A stretch of DNA of 64,000 nucleotides from Paenibacillus sp. VTT E-133291 (GCF_002264395.1 NZ_NFVA01000006.1:62001-126000); one strand, 5' to 3'; shown: positions 32,762 to 41,491, numbered from the stretch's first letter. The notes: generated by a model not told the origin, from the letters alone. Made by a program: numbers and translations.

Positions 32762-33295
32762 ATGGATATTGAAGTCTTGATTCTGGCTCAATTAATGAAA
32801 GGGTCAAAACATGGTTATGAGATTAAAAAAAATATCATTTTCGTAATGAGTAACGATAAAATCGTTAATAATAATTCGCTGTATCCGAAGCTGAAATTGT
32901 TTGAAAAGCGAGGTTGGGTGATTAAAAAAACGGAAATGCAGGAAAACCGCCCCAAACGGTATGTATATTCGATCACAGCAGAGGGTGAGGAGAGGTTTCA
33001 TATCTGCTTGAACGAATTTTCACTGGAGACTATTCGTATTGATAATGAATGGTCTATTCGCCTTGCTTATTATGAGCTGCTGGATCTGGAGGCCCGCCGA
33101 AGATTACTTGATTTCAGAGAGACTTACATGAAAGAAAAGCTGGAACATTTACAACAGTTATCCTTAGTGGTTGGGAACGGTGAAGATTTGGACTACTCTG
33201 AAGAGCTATATTTTTATACCCGTAGTATGGTATTACATGAGATAGAGTTAATCCGTGAGCTTTCCCATAAGCTGGACTCCCTCGATAGGCATTGA
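32762..33295 (+). CDS. PadR-family regulator with C-terminal Vir_act_alpha domain
   Basis: 177 residues, long-type PadR. The N-terminal winged helix has LILAQLMKGSKHGYEIKKNI, LYPKLKLFEKRGWV and RPKRYVYSITAEG; the C-terminal half is helical. GGAGG precedes the ATG at 32762 by 6 bases. It is divergent from the oxidoreductase with a 38-base palindrome between them, so it most likely represses that gene and possibly senses its substrate. Confidence 0.88.
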   Translation: MDIEVLILAQLMKGSKHGYEIKKNIIFVMSNDKIVNNNSLYPKLKLFEKRGWVIKKTEMQENRPKRYVYSITAEGEERFHICLNEFSLETIRIDNEWSIRLAYYELLDLEARRRLLDFRETYMKEKLEHLQQLSLVVGNGEDLDYSEELYFYTRSMVLHEIELIRELSHKLDSLDRH

Positions 33296-33414
33296 TCCGT
33301 ATTACAGATATCTTCTATACTCATCTCGCCGAGAAGTCTATCTTTAGGTTTTCCACTAATTGTTGGGATCATTATTTTTATTGTGGTTTTAATTAATCAA
33401 GAAGGGGGTTTTCC

Positions 33415-33945
33415 TTGAGAAAAGTATACTTATTAACCGTTGGTCTTATGCTCCTGTTTATTTTTTCAGCCTGCGATCAAGAACAGGCAAGTGATTCTGT
33501 AATTAAGGAAGTAACGGTTACATCCAACGGGAGATTCATTCAATCTGACTTAAAGCCACTTGAAAGGAACACTAATTCAGAAAAAGTTAATGCATCCTTT
33601 CAAAGCCTTATAGCTGAACCGGGTGTTTCAATTCCTTATGTGAAGCTTGGAGAAATCATAGAAATCGAATTTAGCAATACAGCCCCAAACAGCTACAAAT
33701 TGACAGATTATATTTTGAAAGATGATGGTACTTTTAAGTATAAAAAAGAAACAGCAGAGCCGGTAAATGTTGAATGGGCGGATAAGACAGCTACTTTTAA
33801 GCTTGATTCGAATATGGCGGCTTTTCTTAGTTCAGATAGTAAGGATTATGAATCAGGGGAAACTTTAAGGGGATTTCGATTAACAGGCGAGTGGCTAGAC
33901 CAGACTAAGGAAATCACGTTTGTTATTCGAACAGATGCTAAGTAA
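33415..33945 (+). CDS. Hypothetical lipoprotein
   Basis: 176 residues starting at TTG (AGAAGGGGG upstream). The signal peptide ends at the lipobox FSAC. The mature part is beta-rich, with alternating polar and hydrophobic stretches (VKLGEIIEIEFSN, GFRLTGEW), and has no recognised domain. It should be anchored to the outer face of the membrane. It is followed by a bidirectional terminator. Confidence 0.7.
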   Translation: MRKVYLLTVGLMLLFIFSACDQEQASDSVIKEVTVTSNGRFIQSDLKPLERNTNSEKVNASFQSLIAEPGVSIPYVKLGEIIEIEFSNTAPNSYKLTDYILKDDGTFKYKKETAEPVNVEWADKTATFKLDSNMAAFLSSDSKDYESGETLRGFRLTGEWLDQTKEITFVIRTDAK

Positions 33946-34001
33946 TTATGGAGATCATCATAGTGTATAAGGGAGAACCCGGGATTGCGATTCATCAATC
34001 A

Positions 34002-34034
34002 AAAAGACTAACCAGAAAATCTGGCTAGTCTTTT
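34002..34034. terminator. Bidirectional terminator
   Basis: AAAAGACTAACCAGA / TCTGGCTAGTCTTTT with loop AAA, between the lipoprotein and alkaline phosphatase genes. Confidence 0.85.
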
Positions 34035-34050
34035 ATGTTGTTCGATCTTT

Positions 34051-35316
34051 TTATTTCACTTTTATGCCCATGGCTTGCGCAACCTTAGTGAATACTTCAG
34101 TGTTTTCGTATACTCCTGTAAACAACTGAGCGTTTTTGCCCATGGCCGTAATTGGAATATCCACTGCTGTATGACCTGAAGTCGTCCAGTCTACAACGAA
34201 ATTCTGTTTGGAGTTAGCGATGGCAAACGGACCATCTTCTTTGGAAATGCCATCACCTGATTCATCTTCAGCGTCTACGGCTTCAATAGAGAATCCACCT
34301 GTTTCATGGTCGGCGAGAACAAGGACAAGGGTATCCGGATTCTTTTTAGCAAAATCTTTGGCAACCTGCACGGACTTATCTAACTCTTGCCCCGCTTTAA
34401 TCGTCATCTTGGCATTGTTTTGGTGTGCAAATTCGTCGGTACCCTCTTCTTCAACCATCAGGAAAAATCCGTTTTTATTTGCTGCAAGCGTGTCTATCGC
34501 TTTTTTTGTCATTTCAGGCAGGGATACAACCGGGTTGTAGATATCTCCTTCACCCTCTGGCTTCTGCTGGAACATTTCCTCATTTGCAAATAATCCGAGA
34601 AGCTTGCCGTTTTTCGCCTTTTGCATATCTGTTTTATTCGTTACGTAGGAGTATCCAAGCTGCTTAGCTTTGTCTACAAGGTTACCTTGCGTACCTTTGC
34701 TTTTCTCTGAAGGATCTTCAGCTGGCTCATCTGCGAACTTACCTGGATTCCCAGCAGGATACCAGAAGTCTTCGCCTCCACCGAGAAGAACGTCAACTTT
34801 GCTCTTGGTCAGAAGCTGCAGAGCGATGTCACTTTGTTTGGAGCGATCTTCGACATGTGCACCGAAGGCAGCGCCTGTAGCATCAGTAATTTGGCTGGTA
34901 GTTACAACGCCTGTAGATTTCCCTGCTGATTTTGCATATTCCATAATGGTTTGGACGGACTTTTTATCTGCATCCATCCCGATGGCTCCGTTATAAGTCT
35001 TGACTCCGCTGGCATAGGCTGTGGCTGAAGCAGCTGAATCTGTAACAGGGACAGTGGAGCTTGTATGAATTAGTCCAGCATATGGCATAGAATCCATCGC
35101 TAGATTACCTTTTTCACCTACTGTAGCTAGGCGGATGGCATTGCGCTGGGCAGTACCCATTCCGTCACCGACAAACAGAATCACATTTCTTGTGTTAGAT
35201 GAAGCTGCAGTGGCCTGATTTGGTGCTTGTGTAGTGATTACGTTGGAAACGAAGAGTGCAGTTGCTGCAGTGGCTACAATTGCCGTCTTCACGCCGTACT
35301 TTTTCGGTGATTTCAT
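34051..35316 (-). CDS. Alkaline phosphatase (PhoA family), secreted
   Basis: 421 residues with an N-terminal signal peptide (basic MKSPKKYG, hydrophobic core, likely cleavage after QATA). Metal-binding Asp51 is in FVGDGMG, the nucleophile Ser94 is in VTDSAASATAYASG, and LADHETGGFS and TSGHTAVDIP carry the late metal ligands. It releases phosphate from organic monoesters outside the cell. AGGAGGG precedes the ATG. A possible Pho box lies 60-90 bases upstream, consistent with phosphate-starvation control. Confidence 0.93.
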   Translation of the reverse strand: MKSPKKYGVKTAIVATAATALFVSNVITTQAPNQATAASSNTRNVILFVGDGMGTAQRNAIRLATVGEKGNLAMDSMPYAGLIHTSSTVPVTDSAASATAYASGVKTYNGAIGMDADKKSVQTIMEYAKSAGKSTGVVTTSQITDATGAAFGAHVEDRSKQSDIALQLLTKSKVDVLLGGGEDFWYPAGNPGKFADEPAEDPSEKSKGTQGNLVDKAKQLGYSYVTNKTDMQKAKNGKLLGLFANEEMFQQKPEGEGDIYNPVVSLPEMTKKAIDTLAANKNGFFLMVEEEGTDEFAHQNNAKMTIKAGQELDKSVQVAKDFAKKNPDTLVLVLADHETGGFSIEAVDAEDESGDGISKEDGPFAIANSKQNFVVDWTTSGHTAVDIPITAMGKNAQLFTGVYENTEVFTKVAQAMGIKVK

Positions 35317-35385
35317 AATTTCCCTCCTAATGTATGTCTACAACCTCATACTATAGTAATTACATTAAGAGAATGTTTTCGGATA

Positions 35386-35407
35386 TTGTAAAAAATGTAA
35401 ATTGTAG
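35386..35407 (-). promoter_or_regulatory. Possible Pho box
   Basis: Read on the minus strand: CTACAATTTACATTTTTTACAA, which has three TT(T/C)ACA-like units. The spacing (8-9 bases) is shorter than the usual 11-base period of PhoP sites, so this is tentative. Confidence 0.35.
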
Positions 35408-35444
35408 CGTGCTTGAACGCATAGGATTTACAGTAGGTAAGATT

Positions 35445-36053
35445 TCAAAATAAAATATATCTAGGTGTATTATTACAATATTGAATATATTCATCTCCGA
35501 ATACAGATTTTAAATGCTGCTCTTCCTGAAGAATAAGTAAATGGATGGCTATAATGTTAAGAAAGAATATAATTAGTGTTAATGAATTTGGATACATAAG
35601 ATACAATCCAAGAAACATGAGATCAAAACCGAGAAATGCGGCATTTCTACTAAATTTATATATACCGTGCGTGATGAGCTTTGTTACAGTAGACTTATCA
35701 ATCCCAACTCTCCACGAAGTACGCATGGCAATCATTGCTTGTATGAAAATGGAACATCCGAGCGTTACTACACCAACACCGATAAAGTGAATCACCGGAT
35801 GATTAAAATGTTCTCCTACTAGTGTAACTATGTATGACTCCGCTAAGGAAAACGTAAACCACGCTGCTCCCCACACAAAAGTAGTAGTCTTAACGAACAG
35901 CTCGGTATAATGGATTATAGATCGTTTTTTTCCTTTAGCTAATACGTTTCCTTTAATATGATTCTTCTTGTAAAGTATAACGAGCTTCAAAAGGTAAGAT
36001 ATAAGGAATATGGAGAAAAGAATTAGGGATAGGATATTTTTTAGATTACTCAT
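35445..36053 (-). CDS. Isoprenylcysteine/phospholipid methyltransferase-like membrane protein
   Basis: 202 residues with about five membrane helices. The C-terminal half has the ICMT/PEMT signature: SWRVGI, then LITHGIYKFSRN, and near the end EEQHLKSVFGDEYIQYC and PRYI. Bacterial members are integral-membrane methyltransferases of mostly unknown acceptor. GAGGGGG lies upstream of the ATG. It is divergent from the gene at 36152, with a palindrome between them. Confidence 0.78.
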   Translation of the reverse strand: MSNLKNILSLILFSIFLISYLLKLVILYKKNHIKGNVLAKGKKRSIIHYTELFVKTTTFVWGAAWFTFSLAESYIVTLVGEHFNHPVIHFIGVGVVTLGCSIFIQAMIAMRTSWRVGIDKSTVTKLITHGIYKFSRNAAFLGFDLMFLGLYLMYPNSLTLIIFFLNIIAIHLLILQEEQHLKSVFGDEYIQYCNNTPRYILF

Positions 36054-36075
36054 TGGAATTACCCCCTCACTAATA

Positions 36076-36097
36076 CATATGAATGATTGCTCATATG
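36076..36097. promoter_or_regulatory. Inverted repeat between divergent genes
   Basis: CATATGA-N8-TCATATG, 22 bases in total, in the 98-base divergent spacer. It is a candidate operator for an unidentified regulator. Confidence 0.4.
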
Positions 36098-36151
36098 TTT
36101 ACTTATATCTTATTTCCTGATGCTGTGCATGTCAACTAATAGGAGGATAAT

Positions 36152-36682
36152 GTGAAAACGTCAACGTATAAAAGATGGTGGCTAGGGGTCCTGTTTATAG
36201 CGCTTGTTGCATTAGTAAGTACTGGAATCGGAATGCTGGTCAAGCCATCGGGGGTGTCAACATATATTTCAAAAGAGTATAAGGTCACTTTGAAGTATCC
36301 CTCCGAGTGGGTAGTGAATCCAGAATATGATGAGAGGTATCAGGGGCACGACGGATTTTTTCAATTATCCGCTATTTCTGGAGAGGGGGTATCCATCGAT
36401 GAAGTAGCAAACATGGATGCATTTCATCAACTGAAGCCTTATGGCTCCGATCCACAAATTATTGAACTGACACTAGAGGGGCTAAAAGTGGAAGAGAAAG
36501 CACGATTGATTGTGCCTTCTGCTGATCAGCAAGAGGAATGGAATCATCAGGCTGCTATTATTTTGAAATATCCAGAAGCGGTAAAAATAGGAGATTCCTT
36601 CTACAATTATTTTATTTTATGGGCGGATATAAAACATGTGGAGGACATAGGTCAGACTGTTCGATTTACTGAAAAACCGTAA
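36152..36682 (+). CDS. Hypothetical membrane-anchored protein
   Basis: 176 residues from a GTG with AGGAGG upstream. One N-terminal membrane anchor lies near residues 10-28. The outer part opens with YKVTLKYPSEWVVNP, the pattern of PsbP-like or M56-associated extracellular domains. No catalytic motif is seen. Its last 31 bases overlap, tail to tail, the end of the MepB gene on the other strand. Confidence 0.65.
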   Translation: MKTSTYKRWWLGVLFIALVALVSTGIGMLVKPSGVSTYISKEYKVTLKYPSEWVVNPEYDERYQGHDGFFQLSAISGEGVSIDEVANMDAFHQLKPYGSDPQIIELTLEGLKVEEKARLIVPSADQQEEWNHQAAIILKYPEAVKIGDSFYNYFILWADIKHVEDIGQTVRFTEKP

Positions 36683-37200
36683 AGTGTTTGCGCACGAAGA
36701 AAGTCTGCTGGCTGAATTACCGGTATTTCTAGGAAATATTCCAACTGCCATTTTTGTGTTTTTTGAGCTTGACGACTCGTGGGATGATCCCATGGCGGGT
36801 ACACTCGTAGTGCTCTTTTGCCACCGTCACCTTTATTGGATAATATATCTTGTTTACCTAGCACAGCTTTTGGAAATACAAATTGACCAAAGTGATTCTC
36901 ATTGCGCGTACTTATAACGAAGAGATCAGCAGTATCTGATATATCATAGGGCTGGATGGGGCCATCTCCAATTCTCTCCCATAACGTGACAAACTGCCCG
37001 ATCTTTGTAGGTGTGATTTTTGCAACACGAAATCTAATGGATAGTGCGTTTAAATTAAATATATACGCCCCATAATCAGCATTGTGTGGTTCATGAATGA
37101 GGTCAGAGCAATCAAGATTGCACGGGTTATATACAAGCTCTTGGGTAGCGAGCAGATCACTATGAATGATACCTGAACCGCTTTGATTCTTAAATTTCAT
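36652..37200 (-). CDS. MepB family protein
   Basis: 182 residues. The segments YGAYIFNLN, SIRFRVAKITPTKIGQFVTLW and FGQFVFPKAVLGKQDI identify MepB, first named next to the MepRA multidrug efflux locus of Staphylococcus aureus; its function is unknown. No MepA or MepR homologue is adjacent here. GGGAG lies upstream of the ATG. The C-terminus overlaps the converging gene at 36152-36682 by 31 bases. Confidence 0.82.
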   Translation of the reverse strand: MKFKNQSGSGIIHSDLLATQELVYNPCNLDCSDLIHEPHNADYGAYIFNLNALSIRFRVAKITPTKIGQFVTLWERIGDGPIQPYDISDTADLFVISTRNENHFGQFVFPKAVLGKQDILSNKGDGGKRALRVYPPWDHPTSRQAQKTQKWQLEYFLEIPVIQPADFLRAQTLYGFSVNRTV

Positions 37201-37319
37201 CTGTTCAAATCTCCCGGTTGAGTTCCTTAGAAACTCCTAATGTTCACTATCTTAATGCAAGAATAGGGAGTTCACAACCGTGAACAGAGCAGCTTTCCCT
37301 TGAGACTGGAGGTAGTCGT

Positions 37320-38222
37320 ATGGAATCCATACATAAATTAATTGAAATTTTTAAGCTGAGTGTTCTGAATATAGAGTCTGTTCCTGATTCGTTCAGTTCT
37401 GAAGTGTATAAACTTACTCTTTTTAACCTAGACAACGTATACGTGAAAATTCCATACAACAGGGATAAACTAGTTCGTGAATTTGAGATGCTTGAAAGAC
37501 TAAAGGGTGTTATACCCGTTCCAAAAGTATTGGATTTCTGGGACGGTGATGATAGGAGTGTCGGTGCATTGCTTCTCTCCGCTATAGATGGGGGGCCTTG
37601 TACGAGTAACCTTGATCAGAGTCTGGCGTTTCAAATCGGTAATTATCATGCCATGCTTCATGAAGTTTCCATGCCAGCGTATGGATGTTATGGATCCGAT
37701 GGTTTTCAGACAGTAGAGAACAATAGCTGGAGATTATACCTGAAAAATAATTTTGAAAAGTGGAAAGAACCTTGTAAGGAGGTCCTTCATCCTGATTTAT
37801 TTGAGAAATGTATTACTCACTTTGATAGCGTATATTCGGCGTTACCTGAACCGGATGGGCCTAGGGTTGTTCATATGGATTTTCGACCAGGCAATATATT
37901 AATAAAAGATAATCGGGTCGTTGGTATAATTGATTACGAGAGCGCTCGTGGTGGTTCCACTGGAATTGATTTCACAAAAATAAACCGATACGTCTGGGAA
38001 GTGAACCCGCTAACACGGCTCCCTTATGTGCAAGGCTACGAATCGGTTCGTCCTTTACTTGATCTGGAAGCTATAATACCGTTTTATAGTTTTTATGATG
38101 CTTTTAGTGCGGTAGTTTGGTGTAAAACCAGAGGGATCGAGAACAATAAGGCCTTTCTTCAGGAAAGTATAGAGGTATTGCAAAGATCTATAGAAGGAAT
38201 AAATGGATGGGGAAAAATATGA
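37320..38222 (+). CDS. Aminoglycoside phosphotransferase (APH) family kinase
   Basis: 300 residues with a protein-kinase-like fold. The catalytic loop is HMDFRPGNIL (HxDxxxxN) and the metal-binding Asp is in GIIDYESA. The N-lobe Lys is probably in VYVKIPYN. Members phosphorylate aminoglycosides, macrolides, choline, homoserine or other small molecules; resistance should not be assumed. GGAGG lies before the ATG. It is a single gene. Confidence 0.85.
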   Translation: MESIHKLIEIFKLSVLNIESVPDSFSSEVYKLTLFNLDNVYVKIPYNRDKLVREFEMLERLKGVIPVPKVLDFWDGDDRSVGALLLSAIDGGPCTSNLDQSLAFQIGNYHAMLHEVSMPAYGCYGSDGFQTVENNSWRLYLKNNFEKWKEPCKEVLHPDLFEKCITHFDSVYSALPEPDGPRVVHMDFRPGNILIKDNRVVGIIDYESARGGSTGIDFTKINRYVWEVNPLTRLPYVQGYESVRPLLDLEAIIPFYSFYDAFSAVVWCKTRGIENNKAFLQESIEVLQRSIEGINGWGKI

Positions 38223-38367
38223 AATTACTTTATTGAATAATACTAACCATAGTTAGGCTAGACTTGGTATGTTCAGAAGTGGTTATGACGAAAGTGTTTG
38301 AATTTCAAGGAAAAGAAAAGTAAATAAATAGAAGTAAAATGTTTAATCGTATGGGGGAGTATAATCT

Positions 38368-38565
38368 TTGGAAATAAAGAATAAACAAGTCGAACAACGG
38401 TATTGCCCTTTATGTAAAGAATTAAATCATTGTGGTGCTAATAATGGTGATTGTTGGTGTTTTCATACGGAAATTCCTGCAGAACTACTAGAAAGGGTAC
38501 CTTTGGAACTGAGTGGTAAAGCCTGTATCTGTCAAAGCTGTGTAGAGGCGTTTAAAAAACATTAG
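38368..38565 (+). CDS. Cysteine-rich CWC family protein
   Basis: 65 residues starting at TTG with GGGGGAG upstream. It carries CPLCKELNHCG, GDCWCF and CICQSCV, the eight-Cys pattern with the central CWC that names the family (a short zinc-binding-like protein). Function is unknown. Confidence 0.82.
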   Translation: MEIKNKQVEQRYCPLCKELNHCGANNGDCWCFHTEIPAELLERVPLELSGKACICQSCVEAFKKH

Positions 38566-38652
38566 ACAGAAATTTAACTAACTCAAGACGAAAACAGTAA
38601 TTATATTGTGTATACTTAAATAGTAATATAAAAAAACATATGGGGGACACAG

Positions 38653-39219
38653 ATGAGAAAGCCTATAATTGCAGTTGATATGGATGACACGATATGCCAT
38701 CTAGTCAAACGAGCTATATACCATAACAACAATGATTTCCCCACTCATGTACTGAAGTACGAGGAGATGCTTGATTGGAATACGGATCATTTACGTCATC
38801 CAGATTGTACACAAGATGTATTCTATGGGCGGCCTGGTTTATATGAGGAGCTTGAATTATTCGACGAGCATGTTGTAGGTGAAATGGAGAAGCTACACAA
38901 TGCATATGATGTTATTATTGTTACCGCGGCCCAGCCCAATGCAGTTGTTGAAAAATGGAACTGGCTTCAGAAGCATATGCCGTTTATTCCCATTGAAAAT
39001 TTCTTCCCTTGCAAACGAAAGAATCTTATTAATTATGATCTTCTGATCGATGACGGGGTTCACAACTTGGTTCCTGCTTTACAGGACGGAAAGAAAGTAC
39101 TCTGTATTCCGCATCCATGGAATTTGAGAGCCCGTGAACAATATGGATTTCCATTATTGACCTCCTGGGAAGGTGCGAAAGAGAAGATTGATCAGATGTT
39201 TGAAAATTCAAGAGACTAA
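38653..39219 (+). CDS. 5'(3')-deoxyribonucleotidase-like HAD hydrolase
   Basis: 188 residues of the NT5C group of the HAD superfamily. Motif I is VDMDDTI (nucleophile Asp10), motif II is IIVTAAQP, the Lys is in PCKRKNLI and motif IV is LLIDDG. It dephosphorylates nucleoside monophosphates or related small molecules. GGGGGA lies before the ATG. A terminator follows. Confidence 0.88.
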   Translation: MRKPIIAVDMDDTICHLVKRAIYHNNNDFPTHVLKYEEMLDWNTDHLRHPDCTQDVFYGRPGLYEELELFDEHVVGEMEKLHNAYDVIIVTAAQPNAVVEKWNWLQKHMPFIPIENFFPCKRKNLINYDLLIDDGVHNLVPALQDGKKVLCIPHPWNLRAREQYGFPLLTSWEGAKEKIDQMFENSRD

Positions 39220-39228
39220 CTGATTTGA

Positions 39229-39263
39229 GGAGAGTTGCTCACATAGAGCAATTCTCTTTTTTT
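39229..39263 (+). terminator. Terminator after the nucleotidase gene
   Basis: GAGAGTTGCTC / GAGCAATTCTC stem, loop ACATA, then TTTTTTT. Confidence 0.85.
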
Positions 39264-39299
39264 ATGCTTTTTAGATTTTTTTACCTATTTTTACGTAAC

Positions 39300-39355
39300 T
39301 ACTTCATCTGTCGTAGTAATTATGGTATACTGCAACTACTACGACAGATGAAGTA
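39300..39355. promoter_or_regulatory. PadR operator: 19-base inverted repeat flanking an extended -10 box
   Basis: TACTTCATCTGTCGTAGTA (39300-39318) and its exact reverse complement (39337-39355) are separated by 18 bases. That spacer contains TG-G-TATACT (39323-39331), an extended -10. A dimer bound on both arms would bracket the promoter. Confidence 0.75.
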
Positions 39356-39374
39356 ATCATAGGGGGTACCATTT

Positions 39375-39701
39375 TTGATCAGCAGTGATGTTATACGTGG
39401 TTACAACGATACGATGATCCTCTACATGCTGCTCGATGGGGAATCCTACGGGTACGAGATTTCCAAGAATATCAGGCAGCTGACTCAGGAGAAGTATGTC
39501 ATGAAGGAGACAACGCTGTATTCCGCCTTTACCCGGCTGGAGAAGAACGGATACATTGAATCCTTTTATCTGGATGAGAGTCTTGGCAAGCGGCGCACAT
39601 ATTACCGGATTACCCCGCTGGGTCTCGCCTATTACCGAGAAAAATGTGAGGAATGGAAGATTACGCAGGAAGTTGTAAACCAATTTATCAAGGAGTGGTG
39701 A
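39375..39701 (+). CDS. PadR-family transcriptional regulator
   Basis: 108 residues starting at TTG, with AGGGGG 8 bases upstream. The winged helix shows YMLLDGESYGYEISKNI, LYSAFTRLEKNGYI and RRTYYRITPLG. It is followed after 6 bases by a HAAS-prefix membrane protein, repeating the pairing seen at 25679-27008. It is probably autoregulated through the inverted repeat in its promoter. Confidence 0.9.
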   Translation: MISSDVIRGYNDTMILYMLLDGESYGYEISKNIRQLTQEKYVMKETTLYSAFTRLEKNGYIESFYLDESLGKRRTYYRITPLGLAYYREKCEEWKITQEVVNQFIKEW

Positions 39702-39707
39702 TAGTGC

Positions 39708-40670
39708 ATGGAGACGATCATAGTATATCTGGATAATATGTTTGCTAGTCTGCCAAAGACTTCGGAACTGGAGCATTTGAAGCAGGAGCTGCTGTCCGGG
39801 ATGGAAGATAAGTACCTGGAGCTGAAGCGGGAGGGCAAGTCTGAGAATGAGGCGATCGGTATCGTTATTTCGGAATTCGGAAATATTGAGGAGCTGACTG
39901 CTGAGCTAGGCATCCATCCAGCCGGACAGGAAAAGACTGTGCCCATACTTAGTGAAGAAGAGGTTTATGCTTATGCGGCTGCCAAACGTAGCTCTGGATT
40001 ATGGACCGGTCTCGGTGTTTTTCTCTGCGCATGCGGGGTGGCGCTATTGATTACTCTTAGTACATTGTTTGAAAATAATGCTGATATGGCTGATAAAGGT
40101 TCGATGCTGGGGATGGTCGGAATGTTCGTGCTGGTCGCTGTGGCCGTTGGGATGTTCATTCATAGCGGCATGAAACTCGAGCGCTTCGAAAGTCTAGAAC
40201 AAGGCTTTCAGCTACCTTATGCGCTCAAAACGGCGCTTCAGCGCAGTCAAGCCCTTTATGCTCCGACTTATCGCCTGGCTTTGATTGTGGGTGTCTGTCT
40301 TTGTGTGCTGTCACCTACCTTTATCTTCGCAACTTCGTATGTCAACGATGACTATGCTCCATATGGAGTTGCTGCTTTTCTGTTTATTGCGGCTGTGGCG
40401 GTGTTTCTGTTCATTTATTACGGGAATATTCAGGGAACTTATACGAAATTGCTGGAGGAGCCGAACATCACTGCAGAGAAGCAGGAAGAGAACCGATTTG
40501 TTGGAGTTGTTGGGGCTGTTTTGTGGCCGTTGGCGACGGCAATTTTCCTGTTTACGGGCTTTGTCTATGGGCGCTGGGACGTTAACTGGGCTGTATTCCC
40601 AATTGCTGGAATCCTGTCCGGCATGTTCAGCAATGTGTATCATATTCTAAAGCGCAAAAATGTCTCCTGA
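39708..40670 (+). CDS. HAAS-domain (permease-prefix) membrane protein, PadR partner
   Basis: 320 residues. The N-terminal region of about 75 residues (YLDNMFASLPKTSELEHLKQEL, EAIGIVISEFGNIEELTAELG) is the HAAS/permease-prefix helical domain. Six helices follow, from about residue 97 onward. It is a membrane partner of the PadR regulator just upstream. Families of this kind are thought to be signalling or immunity-like membrane proteins, but the mechanism is unproven. Confidence 0.82.
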   Translation: METIIVYLDNMFASLPKTSELEHLKQELLSGMEDKYLELKREGKSENEAIGIVISEFGNIEELTAELGIHPAGQEKTVPILSEEEVYAYAAAKRSSGLWTGLGVFLCACGVALLITLSTLFENNADMADKGSMLGMVGMFVLVAVAVGMFIHSGMKLERFESLEQGFQLPYALKTALQRSQALYAPTYRLALIVGVCLCVLSPTFIFATSYVNDDYAPYGVAAFLFIAAVAVFLFIYYGNIQGTYTKLLEEPNITAEKQEENRFVGVVGAVLWPLATAIFLFTGFVYGRWDVNWAVFPIAGILSGMFSNVYHILKRKNVS

Positions 40671-40688
40671 TTATGCTGACTGCACATT

Positions 40689-40722
40689 AAGGTAACCTCA
40701 TCCTTTGGAGGTTACCTTTTTT
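40689..40722 (+). terminator. Terminator of the PadR-HAAS unit
   Basis: AAGGTAACCTC / GAGGTTACCTT stem followed by TTTT. Confidence 0.85.
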
Positions 40723-40748
40723 CTTTCGTCCAATTTGCTGGAACATCA

Positions 40749-40800
40749 TTGACATGATGTATTAAATGTATATAATTGGGATAGACCGACGGTCGGTCTA
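40749..40800 (+). promoter_or_regulatory. Strong sigma-A promoter with TetR operator
   Basis: TTGACA (40749-40754), 16 bases, TATAAT (40771-40776). TAGACCGACGGTCGGTCTA (40782-40800), a perfect 19-base palindrome, covers the expected transcription start. This is a textbook TetR-repressed promoter. Confidence 0.85.
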
Positions 40801-40822
40801 TAAAAAGGGGGACTCAGAATAA

Positions 40823-41446
40823 ATGAGAATTTCCAAAGAAGCGGAAGAACGCAGAAATGAAATATTAGATAAGGCAGAAATGCTTTTTTTTACTAAGGGT
40901 TATGCGAGAACTACAGTGAATGACATCTTGCAGGAGATTGGGATTGCCAAAGGTACATTCTATTATTATTTCAAGTCGAAGGAGGAAGTTATGGATGCGG
41001 TGGTCACGCGATTCATTGATGCTGGGGTGGACGCTGCCAAGATCATTGCTGCAGATGCAAAACTCTCCGTGCATGAAAAGCTACTACAAATCATAATGGC
41101 GCAGAAACCTGATTCGGAGAGAAAAGGTCAGATGATTGAACAGTTTCATCAAGCTGAGAATGCACTAATTCATCAGAAAAGCTTGGTTGAAACGATTTTG
41201 AAGCTGACCCCTGTGTTGACAGAGGTGATTGAGCAGGGAATCGAGGAGAGCTTGTTCCACTGTCCTTATCCTAAAGAAACGATGGAATTTCTGTTGGTAG
41301 CCTCACAATTTTTATTGGATGAAGGGATTTTCAAGTGGCAACCGGAAGAGATTATTCTCAAAATTCAGAGCTTTATTTATATTATGGAGACTATGTTAGG
41401 AGCTGAAAAGGGAAGCTTTTCCTACGTAGCGCAAATGTTTGAGTAA
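40823..41446 (+). CDS. TetR/AcrR-family repressor
   Basis: 207 residues with an N-terminal helix-turn-helix (LDKAEMLFFTKGYARTTV, IAKGTFYYYFKSKEEV) and a helical ligand domain. It heads a three-gene unit with the second FtsX-type ABC system and has a perfect palindrome over its own promoter. It most likely represses itself and the transporter, opening when a transported or damaging compound binds. Confidence 0.92.
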   Translation: MRISKEAEERRNEILDKAEMLFFTKGYARTTVNDILQEIGIAKGTFYYYFKSKEEVMDAVVTRFIDAGVDAAKIIAADAKLSVHEKLLQIIMAQKPDSERKGQMIEQFHQAENALIHQKSLVETILKLTPVLTEVIEQGIEESLFHCPYPKETMEFLLVASQFLLDEGIFKWQPEEIILKIQSFIYIMETMLGAEKGSFSYVAQMFE

Positions 41447-41491
41447 GGTCCGAGCAGGGAGGATGAATGAGACGCAGGGGAGAGATTGGCA

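Noticed and set aside
34208..34996. Frames opposite the alkaline phosphatase gene
   Set aside because: Antisense shadows of a clear phosphatase coding sequence.
37270..37285. GTTCAC-AACC-GTGAAC palindrome before the APH-type gene as an operator
   Set aside because: Short, no core promoter around it and no candidate regulator nearby; left out of the feature list.
37320..38222. Calling the APH-type kinase an antibiotic-resistance gene
   Set aside because: Only general kinase motifs are visible and the family has many non-resistance substrates.
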